A stretch of DNA of 5,807 nt from contig DFWO01000012.1 of assembly GCA_002380945.1 (NCBI GenBank), forward strand, positions 4,086 to 9,892, given 5' to 3'. How positions within the stretch are numbered: position 1 is the stretch's first letter; each line of letters begins with the position of its first letter. The notes below the pieces were generated by a model that saw only the letters and a list, made by a program, of their open reading frames with translations, made no database searches and had not been told where the DNA came from. Shown in pieces: positions 1 to 5,602 of the stretch. The stretch comes from Methylococcaceae bacterium UBA4132. GTDB taxonomy: Bacteria > Pseudomonadota > Gammaproteobacteria > Methylococcales > Methylomonadaceae. Made by a program: the position numbers and the translations under genes.

Positions 1-267
1 CAGCATGATTTAAACATCGCGCAAATAGAAATTCCTAAAGGCTCTTACCTTGAAGACTCTAAAAGCAGTGACTTAAAATTGGCAGAAAAATACAATTTAA
101 TCCTAATTGGCATTGTTGATAGAGAACTAGGCGATGCCTTGCATTTTGCCATTAGTGAAAAAAAACACACCCTAAATGCAGGGGATGTTCTAGTTGTCTT
201 AGGACCCTCTAACGAAATTGAACACTTTAAATCAGCAGTGAATGGAGGTTATATATGTTTTATCTAA
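1..267 (+). CDS. C-terminal part of a potassium-channel/TrkA-like protein (RCK_C domain), 5' end outside window
   Basis: The frame is open from the first base, giving 88 codons and a TAA stop at 265-267, so the start and N-terminal part lie upstream of the window. The visible part looks like a TrkA-C/RCK_C regulatory domain: a beta segment with IEIPKGSYLED, then a helix-turn into LILIGIVDR (residues 34-42 of the fragment), the usual 'aGDvLvVlG' strand (AGDVLVVLG near residue 60) and a final helix (NEIEHFKSAV). In this family the domain sits at the end of K+ channel or Trk/Kef-type proteins, after a Rossmann TrkA-N domain, and controls gating by ligand binding. Which of these it is cannot be told from the fragment. 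An internal TTG at 79 could be mistaken for a start, but it cuts the domain. The 3' end overlaps dsbB by 13 bases, so the two are probably translationally coupled. Confidence 0.75.
   Translation, partial: QHDLNIAQIEIPKGSYLEDSKSSDLKLAEKYNLILIGIVDRELGDALHFAISEKKHTLNAGDVLVVLGPSNEIEHFKSAVNGGYICFI
244..248 (+). promoter_or_regulatory. Strong Shine-Dalgarno site for dsbB
   Basis: GGAGG lies six bases before the ATG at 255 and inside the last codons of the upstream gene. It is the only strong ribosome binding site in the window and it fixes the dsbB start. Confidence 0.8.
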
Positions 268-764
268 TACGATTTAATTCAAGAATTTGGTTTTTTTTAG
301 GCTTTCTAGGCTGCATGAGCTTATTAGCAATGGGTGCGTATTTTCAGTTTGCAGAAAAGTTAGAACCTTGCCCGTTATGTATTTCCCAACGACTAGCGAT
401 TTTAGCCACAGGCATCGTATTTTTGATTGCCGCTGTTCATAATCCACAGCAAACAGGCACAACTCGCTATGCAATTGCAGGAGCAATTACCGCATTACTG
501 GGCGCGTCCATCTCCACGCGCCACGTTTGGTTACAACACTTGCCACCTGAAGAAGTCCCCGAATGTATGGGCGCGGACTTAAGCTATATGTTGCAAAATT
601 TTCCATTATTTGACACCCTTAAACTCATGCTCAACGGCACAGGTGATTGTGCCAAAGTGGATTGGACGCTATTCGGTTTTAGTATGCCTGCATGGACATT
701 AGTTGCTTTTTTAATGTTGGCGACGTTAAGCGTGTTACAAATCTGGAATTACAAAGCCTCGTAG
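255..764 (+). CDS. dsbB: Disulfide bond formation protein B (DsbB)
   Basis: This is an inner-membrane oxidoreductase that reoxidises periplasmic DsbA and passes the electrons to ubiquinone. The 169-residue length is close to the usual size of about 170-176. Four hydrophobic segments are visible, at about 11-30, 44-62, 72-90 and 145-164. The first periplasmic loop has the CPLC redox pair (C39, C42) followed by R46 in the QR motif, the equivalent of the quinone-site arginine in E. coli DsbB. The second loop carries C104 and C132, the pair that exchanges with DsbA. All four functional cysteines are therefore present, plus an extra C20 within the first membrane segment. The ATG at 255 has an ideal GGAGG site and matches the family N-terminus. 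The gene overlaps the preceding channel gene by 13 bases, which suggests shared transcription. No dsbA is in the window. Confidence 0.95.
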   Translation: MFYLIRFNSRIWFFLGFLGCMSLLAMGAYFQFAEKLEPCPLCISQRLAILATGIVFLIAAVHNPQQTGTTRYAIAGAITALLGASISTRHVWLQHLPPEEVPECMGADLSYMLQNFPLFDTLKLMLNGTGDCAKVDWTLFGFSMPAWTLVAFLMLATLSVLQIWNYKAS

Positions 765-1067
765 CGATGAAGTTCAAAATCTACAAATCGTAGGTTAAAC
801 ACACCATCGCTAAGGTGCTGAGACATCACGCCTAACTGATTCATAAAACTAACGCCTGTAAGCGCATGATAATCTTCTGCCTGTCCATATTGCCCTGCTA
901 CGCTTATATGACATTTTCAATATTTTACTGGATAATACCCCTGCACTATCGTCATCCTAGGCGGGTCATTACAAATATATATTAACGGCGAATACAAAGC
1001 AGGACGCAATCAATCATGCTGGTTTGGTGATATTTCCCACAACATCCATCCACTATAGATAAATAGT
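749..1067 (-). pseudogene. Probable remnant of a convergent gene, interrupted by two stops; function unknown
   Basis: This covers the 303-base gap between dsbB and the methyltransferase gene and runs 16 bases into the dsbB 3' end. On the minus strand one frame reads protein-like throughout. An upstream part (SGWMLWEISPNQHD) ends at a TGA at 1010-1012. A middle part (including DPPRMTIVQGYYPVKY) ends at a TGA at 917-919. A clean 55-codon tail (including GQYGQAEDYHALTG and NLRFVDFELHRYEAL) then runs to a TAA at 749-751. No frameshift is needed to join the three pieces. There is no plausible start codon with a ribosome site, so it is more likely decayed than expressed. I do not recognise the family. 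Non-coding sequence that is open by chance remains possible, since two stops in about 105 codons is only modestly below expectation. Confidence 0.35.
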
Positions 1068-1874
1068 ATGAACAAGTTTTTTTTAACTCTGCTACTGGTA
1101 AGTTGCCATCTATCAGTCCAAGCCGCTGACACATCGACTACAACATTGCCACACATCCTTGCTGGCAAACATCGCTCTAGCGAACATAAACACCGTGATC
1201 AATATCGCTATCCTCAACAAACCTTAGATTTTTTTGGCGTAAAGAATGATATGACCGTGGTTGAAATCTGGCCAAGTGATGGTTGGTACACCGAAATTCT
1301 TGCCCCCTATTTGAAAGACCACGGCAAACTGTACGCCGCGCATTTTTCAGCCGATGCCAAAGAAGCCCGTTTTCAAAAAAGTCGGCAACAATTTATCAGC
1401 AAACTAAAGGCAGAACCGAAAATCTACGGTAAGGTTGAAGTAACCACGCTACAACCGCCTGACCAACTACAAATAGTGCCCGACGACTCTGCTGATAGAG
1501 TATTAACTTTTCGTAACGTCCATAACTGGATGAAAACCGATCAAGCCCCTGCGGTATTTAAAGCCATGTTCCGCGCCTTAAAATCAGGCGGCATCTTAGG
1601 CGTAGTGGAACACAGAAACTCCTCATTAAAACCACAAGACATCCATGCAGTATCAGGTTATGTCAGCGAAGATTATGTCATCGCATTAGCAAGAAACGCG
1701 GGGTTTGAGTTTTTGGATAAATCGGAGATTAATGCTAACAGCAAAGACAGCAAAGATTATCCTGAAGGTGTCTGGACACTGCCGCCTACCTTAAGATTGA
1801 AAGATAAAGACCGCAACAAATACCTAGCCATTGGTGAAAGCGATCGTATGACGCTTAAATTTGTTAAGCCGTAA
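1068..1874 (+). CDS. Exported class I SAM-dependent methyltransferase-like protein (COG4798 type)
   Basis: The 268-residue protein starts with an export signal: MNK, then a hydrophobic FFLTLLLV core, and a likely signal peptidase I site after VQA (residue 19). The sequence LVSC (10-13) fits a lipobox, but the cysteine is unusually close to the start for a lipoprotein. The rest resembles predicted methyltransferases of COG4798: a helix-rich lead (about 30-58), motif I VVEIWPSDGWYTEILAP (64-80), a second strand KLYAAHF (87-93), ADRVLTFRNVHNWM (142-155) corresponding to the motif IV region, and LKSGGILGVVEHR (171-183). The substrate is unknown, and SAM supply outside the cytoplasm would be an open question. 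The ATG at 1068 is chosen because it gives the complete signal peptide, although no Shine-Dalgarno is visible. The gene ends 24 bases before priA and may be co-transcribed with it. Confidence 0.8.
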   Translation: MNKFFLTLLLVSCHLSVQAADTSTTTLPHILAGKHRSSEHKHRDQYRYPQQTLDFFGVKNDMTVVEIWPSDGWYTEILAPYLKDHGKLYAAHFSADAKEARFQKSRQQFISKLKAEPKIYGKVEVTTLQPPDQLQIVPDDSADRVLTFRNVHNWMKTDQAPAVFKAMFRALKSGGILGVVEHRNSSLKPQDIHAVSGYVSEDYVIALARNAGFEFLDKSEINANSKDSKDYPEGVWTLPPTLRLKDKDRNKYLAIGESDRMTLKFVKP

Positions 1875-1891
1875 GGTACGCATCGCGTACC
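1875..1891 (+). repeat. Perfect short palindrome (7-bp stem, 3-base loop) upstream of priA
   Basis: GGTACGC, loop ATC, GCGTACC. It starts directly after the methyltransferase stop codon and ends seven bases before the priA ATG. No T-run follows, so it is not a classical intrinsic terminator. It resembles the small REP-like palindromes scattered between genes in some gammaproteobacterial genomes. In the mRNA it would fold exactly where a priA ribosome site should be, so it could dampen priA translation (inference). Confidence 0.7.
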
Positions 1892-1898
1892 CGAAAAA

Positions 1899-3896
1899 AT
1901 GATTTTTAAACTTGCCATTGCCACGCCGCTTTATCAACTGTTTGATTATCTGCCGCCGCTTGATATTGAGAGCGATAATATTCAACTAGGTTCGCGCGTA
2001 GTTGTGCCGTTTGGTAGAGGCAATCACAAAAAAATCGCTGTTTTGATGGAAATCACTGACTACAGCGATTGCGAGTTTGATAAATTAAAGCGTGTTGAGC
2101 GTATCATCGACCAGCACTCATTACTCTCTGCACACGACTTAAACCTACTAAATTGGGTTAGTCGTTATTATCACCATCCGATTGGTGAAGTTATTAGCCT
2201 AGCGTTTCCTACGGCACTACGACAAGGCAAAGCTGCCAAACTCGCCGCTGAAAAAAATATCCAAACCACTGAACTCAGCAACGCCGCCTTAACCAGCAAT
2301 CCCGCTCAGCAAACTGCCATAGATTCAGTCTGCGCTAGCTTAGGGCAATTTGCCGTATTTCTACTGGAAGGTGTGACAGGTAGCGGCAAAACCGAAGTGT
2401 ATTTACAAATTATTCACGAGGTGCTGAAACGCGGGCAACAAGTGTTAGTGTTAGTGCCTGAAATCAGTCTCACACCGCAGCTGGAAGCCCGTTTTAAACA
2501 CCGTTTTGCAGTGAATATTGCGGTATCGCATTCCAAATTAACCGACAATCAACGACAAAACGCGTGGCTACAGGCACAGCAAGGCATTAGCCCTATTCTA
2601 CTAGGTACGCGCTCAGCGTTGTTTACGCCCTTTCGTAATCTGGGCTTAATTATTCTCGATGAAGAACATGATGCCTCGTTTAAACAACAAGAAGGTGTAC
2701 GTTTTTCAGCGCGTGATACCGCTGTTGTACGCGGCAAACTGTTAAATATTCCCGTGTTACTAGGCTCGGCAACACCATCTTTTGAAAGCCTGCATAACGT
2801 CGCAAAACAACGTTATCAATGGCTACATTTGCCAGAACGGGCAGGCTACTCAATAAAACCTGTGTTGCAATTATTGGATATTCGCAATAAAAAAATGCGC
2901 GAAGGTTTATCCGAAGCCTTGCTCAGTGAAATATGTAATACGCTAGCAAACAATGAACAAGTACTATTATTTTTAAATAGGCGTGGCTTTGCGCCGACTC
3001 TGATTTGTCATAGCTGTGGTTGGGTGGCGCGGTGTCTGCACTGTGAAGCCAATCTGGTGATTCATGCCGATGAAGCTCTGTTACGTTGCCATCATTGCGG
3101 CACAGAACACCGCTTGATTAATACCTGCCCTGCTTGCAAAACAGGTGAACTCACCCCCTTAGGTTTAGGCACGGAACGGGTAGAAAAAGTGCTGGCAAAA
3201 TTATTTGCCGATAAAACCATTCTGCGTTTAGACCGTGATTCCACCAAGCGCAAAGGGACGCTGGAGAATTATTTAGAACAAATTCATCAAGGCGATGTGG
3301 ATATTATTTTAGGCACTCAAATGCTTGCTAAAGGTCATCACTTTCCTAATGTTACGCTAGTGGCAATACTCGATGTAGACAGCGGTTTATTCAGCATTGA
3401 TTTTCATACTGCTGAAAAACTAGCGCAATTGATAATACAAGTATCAGGACGTGCAGGACGCGCCGAAAAAATAGGGCGTGTGCTGATGCAAACCCGTCAA
3501 CCCACTCATCCTTTGCTAACCACGCTGATTGAACACGGTTATGCACAGTTTGCTAACAGCGCGTTAGCTGAACGCCAAGCCGCACAATTACCACCGTTTA
3601 GTTATCAAGCCTTACTTAGCGCACGCGCGCGTGATGCTGAATTACCGCCTGTTTTTCTACAAGCTATTATAGATTTAGCCGCTCAAGTCGATAATAAAAC
3701 CGTACTATTACTTGGTCCTGCCGCCGCACCAATGGCTAAACGGGCTGGCTTTCATCGTTATCAATTGCTATTACAAAGCAAGCAACGCAGTGATTTACAA
3801 GCACTCCTGACTACACTGATTCCCGAAGTGGCAAAACTTAAACTTGCCGCCAAAGTACGCTGGTCACTGGATGTTGATCCTATTGATTTGTATTAA
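1899..3896 (+). CDS. priA: Primosomal protein N' / replication restart helicase PriA
   Basis: PriA is the 3'-5' superfamily 2 helicase that recognises stalled forks and starts primosome reassembly. The N-terminal 3'-DNA-binding domain is at about 1-105 (FDYLPP at 15-20, YYHHPIG at 90-96). The motor carries Walker A GVTGSGKT (158-165, K164), LGTRSALF (235-242), the DEEH box (254-257), GSATPS (289-294), GTQMLAKGHHFP (472-483) and QVSGRAGR (514-521). The zinc-binding insertion keeps all eight cysteines: C370, C373, C379, C382, C397, C400, C410 and C413. The C-terminal domain ends in the usual LDVDPI. At 665 residues it is about 67 shorter than E. coli PriA. The missing part lies between LRQG (107-110) and the helicase core, where the winged-helix domain normally sits. 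The start matches the family N-terminus but has no Shine-Dalgarno; a hairpin lies just upstream. A 146-bp inverted-repeat element begins one base after the stop. Confidence 0.96.
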   Translation: MIFKLAIATPLYQLFDYLPPLDIESDNIQLGSRVVVPFGRGNHKKIAVLMEITDYSDCEFDKLKRVERIIDQHSLLSAHDLNLLNWVSRYYHHPIGEVISLAFPTALRQGKAAKLAAEKNIQTTELSNAALTSNPAQQTAIDSVCASLGQFAVFLLEGVTGSGKTEVYLQIIHEVLKRGQQVLVLVPEISLTPQLEARFKHRFAVNIAVSHSKLTDNQRQNAWLQAQQGISPILLGTRSALFTPFRNLGLIILDEEHDASFKQQEGVRFSARDTAVVRGKLLNIPVLLGSATPSFESLHNVAKQRYQWLHLPERAGYSIKPVLQLLDIRNKKMREGLSEALLSEICNTLANNEQVLLFLNRRGFAPTLICHSCGWVARCLHCEANLVIHADEALLRCHHCGTEHRLINTCPACKTGELTPLGLGTERVEKVLAKLFADKTILRLDRDSTKRKGTLENYLEQIHQGDVDIILGTQMLAKGHHFPNVTLVAILDVDSGLFSIDFHTAEKLAQLIIQVSGRAGRAEKIGRVLMQTRQPTHPLLTTLIEHGYAQFANSALAERQAAQLPPFSYQALLSARARDAELPPVFLQAIIDLAAQVDNKTVLLLGPAAAPMAKRAGFHRYQLLLQSKQRSDLQALLTTLIPEVAKLKLAAKVRWSLDVDPIDLY

Positions 3897-3897
3897 T

Positions 3898-4043
3898 GTC
3901 CACCAAAAGCACGAAAGACACGAAAAAAGTTAATTTTTTAAAATGTATCGTAGAGACGTTGCGGTACAGCGTCTTTGTAATAAACAAATTACCGATATTT
4001 ATACACTAGCCAATTTTTCGTGCTTTTCGTGTCTTTCGTGGAC
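3898..4043. mobile_element. MITE-like 146-bp inverted-repeat element between priA and the Uma2 gene
   Basis: The ends are 30-base imperfect inverted repeats, 3898-3927 and 4014-4043, matching at 25 of 30 positions and both beginning GTCCAC when read inward. Each arm is three 9-base units of the type NNCACGAAA, and the second and third units are in swapped order between the arms. The trinucleotide AAT flanks both sides (3895-3897 and 4044-4046), a possible 3-base target duplication, although such a short match is weak evidence. The left AAT overlaps the last bases of the priA stop codon. The interior is non-coding and holds a second hairpin (3950-3978). There is no transposase, so any movement would depend on one elsewhere. 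Similar 'cacgaaa' arrays are, from memory, frequent between genes in some bacterial genomes. It could instead be a static structural repeat or a bidirectional terminator. Confidence 0.6.
3950..3978 (+). repeat. Internal hairpin of the inverted-repeat element
   Basis: GTAGAGACGTTG (3950-3961) and CAGCGTCTTTGT (3967-3978) enclose a five-base loop, CGGTA. As RNA from the + strand all 12 positions pair: eight Watson-Crick and four G-U. On the minus strand the four G-U pairs become A-C mismatches. The structure is therefore better as + strand RNA, which may mean it folds in transcripts read from priA. The left arm resembles the 'GTAGAGACGTTGC' palindromes that I recall as common dispersed repeats in several bacterial groups. 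Confidence 0.6.
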
Positions 4044-4067
4044 AATACGCTGTGTTATTATTCTAAA
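4039..4067 (+). promoter_or_regulatory. Possible promoter for the Uma2 gene with its -35 box at the edge of the repeat element
   Basis: TGGACA (4039-4044, five of six to TTGACA) and TCTAAA (4062-4067, four of six to TATAAT) are separated by 17 bases. Transcription would begin near 4074, about 24 bases before the ATG at 4098. The -35 box uses the last five bases of the right inverted repeat plus one flanking base. This is a weak match and is inferred from consensus only. Confidence 0.25.
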
Positions 4068-4097
4068 CACTACACTTGTCATCTTGAGTTTATCGCC

Positions 4098-4700
4098 ATG
4101 CCTAAAATTACCCAACTGTCCCAATTAGATTTAACTAAAACGTATAGTTATGCTGATTATTTAACATGGCAATTTGATGAAGCCGTCGAACTCATCAAAG
4201 GCAAAATCATGTTAATGTCACCTGCGCCGAATGTGAAGCATCAAGGTATTTCTATGAACCTGAGTAGTTTATTACACAGCTATTTCCATCATAAAAAATG
4301 CCGTGTGTATGCCGCACCTTTTGATGTACGTTTATACGACCGCAAAAAATCCATTTTAGCCAATAAAGAAATCCATACCGTGGTGCAACCTGATTTATGC
4401 GTGATATGTGATACGGATAAATTAGATGAACAAGGCTGTAATGGTGCGCCTGATTGGATTATTGAAATATTATCTAAAGGCAACTCCAAGCGGGAAATGC
4501 AGATTAAATATGCGTTGTATGCCGAAAGTGGGGTCAGCGAATACTGGCTAGTGTATCCTTATGAACAAGCCATTTATCAATTTGTCTTAGACGATGATGG
4601 GCATTATCAATTGAAAGCGATGTACGCTAACGGCATCGCCACACCGCATTTATTTCCTGAACTCAGCATTGATTTGAGCGAAGTGTTTGACGATGAATAA
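4098..4700 (+). CDS. Uma2 family (DUF820) putative PD-(D/E)XK nuclease
   Basis: The 200-residue protein has the normal Uma2 length and layout: YSYADYL at the start, ELIKGKIMLMSPAP (31-44) with H48, the QPDL strand (97-100), GAPDWIIEILS (116-126), K137 in the helix before LYAESGVSEYWLV (140-152), and a C-terminal LFPELSIDLSEVF. The likely active-site residues of the restriction-endonuclease-like fold are E31, D99, E123 and K137. The family is predicted to be nuclease-like, but its biological role is not established. The common 'LSP' after the catalytic strand is LSK here (K127). The ATG at 4098 is preferred; a longer frame from a GTG at 4020 would begin inside the repeat element and adds 26 residues not seen in the family. 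The ribosome site is weak. Its stop lies 35 bases before rsmI, so co-transcription is likely. No partner toxin, methylase or transposase is adjacent. Confidence 0.85.
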   Translation: MPKITQLSQLDLTKTYSYADYLTWQFDEAVELIKGKIMLMSPAPNVKHQGISMNLSSLLHSYFHHKKCRVYAAPFDVRLYDRKKSILANKEIHTVVQPDLCVICDTDKLDEQGCNGAPDWIIEILSKGNSKREMQIKYALYAESGVSEYWLVYPYEQAIYQFVLDDDGHYQLKAMYANGIATPHLFPELSIDLSEVFDDE

Positions 4701-4735
4701 AATAAAAATCCTTAACTTAATGACGCGAGTAACGA

Positions 4736-5602
4736 ATGAGCAATGAACACGGAAAGCTTTATGTAGTCGCCACACCGATCGGCAATTTAGCCGATATGAG
4801 TTTTAGAGCGGTAGCTACCTTAAAAGAAGTTGATTTGATTGCCGCAGAAGATACCCGTCATGTCCGTATGTTGTTACAGCATTACGGCATCAGTAATAAA
4901 TTGACCGCCTTACATCAACATAATGAAGAAAAAGCGGCGGCAGGCTTACTAGACAAATTACGCGAGGGACAATCTATCGCACTGGTATCCGATGCAGGCA
5001 CACCCTTATTAAGTGATCCAGGCATGCCATTGGTAAAATTAGCAAAGGATTCAGGCTTTGATGTTGTGCCTATTCCTGGTGCGTGTGCATTGATTGCCGC
5101 TTTGTCGGCAGCAGGCTTACCCGTTACGGAGTTTACTTTTTTAGGATTTTTACCTCGCACAGCGTCCGCTCGCAAAACCTTATTCAGTGAAAAATTAGCG
5201 TGTCCAACAACGTGGGTATTTTATGAATCCAGTCATCGTATTTTGGCAACCTTAGAAGATATGGCGGCAGTGTTACCATTAAATCGGGAAATTGTGATAG
5301 CCAGAGAAATCACTAAACTCTATGAAACCATCGTTAAAACCAGTTTGGCAGACGCACTAGCTTTGGTTGCCAATGATGACAACATGAGAAAAGGCGAATT
5401 TGTGGTGATTGTCAGCGGTGCAGAAGCCATTGATAAAAGTGAGCAATTACTAAGCGATGAGCAAGAAAGAATATTACGCGTGTTATTAACAGAATGTTCT
5501 ATTAAAACCGCCGTGGCATTGGCTGTTGACATAACAGGCGCAAGAAAAAAATCCTTGTATCAAACCGCGTTGGCAATTACAGGTGATGAGCTTAATCCCT
5601 GA
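4736..5602 (+). CDS. rsmI: 16S rRNA (cytidine(1402)-2'-O)-methyltransferase RsmI
   Basis: RsmI adds the 2'-O-methyl group to C1402 of 16S rRNA, in the decoding centre, using SAM; together with RsmH it makes m4Cm1402. The 288 residues match the family size (E. coli about 286). The tetrapyrrole-methylase fold is shown by VVATPIGNLADMSFRA (10-25), AAEDTR (36-41), LVSDAGTPLLSDPG (83-96), IPGACALIAALSAAGLP (113-129), FLGFLP followed by the conserved R, and WVFYESSHRI in the second half. The last 50 or so residues form the helical C-terminal domain typical of RsmI (DEQERILRVLL to SLYQTALAI). The ATG at 4736 is the only start that keeps the N-terminal strand. Only a weak GAG (4727-4729) serves as a ribosome site. 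The gene probably shares a transcript with the Uma2 gene upstream. No clear terminator follows it. Confidence 0.96.
   Translation: MSNEHGKLYVVATPIGNLADMSFRAVATLKEVDLIAAEDTRHVRMLLQHYGISNKLTALHQHNEEKAAAGLLDKLREGQSIALVSDAGTPLLSDPGMPLVKLAKDSGFDVVPIPGACALIAALSAAGLPVTEFTFLGFLPRTASARKTLFSEKLACPTTWVFYESSHRILATLEDMAAVLPLNREIVIAREITKLYETIVKTSLADALALVANDDNMRKGEFVVIVSGAEAIDKSEQLLSDEQERILRVLLTECSIKTAVALAVDITGARKKSLYQTALAITGDELNP

Noticed and set aside
1054..1060. TATAGAT as a -10 box for the methyltransferase gene
   Set aside because: No acceptable -35 lies at the right distance, and transcription would start at or within the start codon.
3898..4043. CRISPR array or tandem-repeat locus suggested by the repeated 'cacgaaa' units
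   Set aside because: The units are adjacent with no spacers and occur only as three copies in each inverted arm, which fits an inverted-repeat element instead.
4020..4097. N-terminal extension of the Uma2 protein from a GTG start
   Set aside because: It would be translated from the inverted repeat and adds residues foreign to the family; the ATG at 4098 gives a full-length Uma2 protein.
3943..4128. 61-codon + strand open frame starting inside the repeat element
   Set aside because: It runs across the internal hairpin and right inverted repeat and then overlaps the start of the Uma2 gene in another frame. It has no ribosome site and no protein-like character.
4915..5175. 86-codon minus-strand frame inside rsmI
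   Set aside because: It lies wholly antisense to conserved RsmI motifs and has no start signals; it is a shadow frame.
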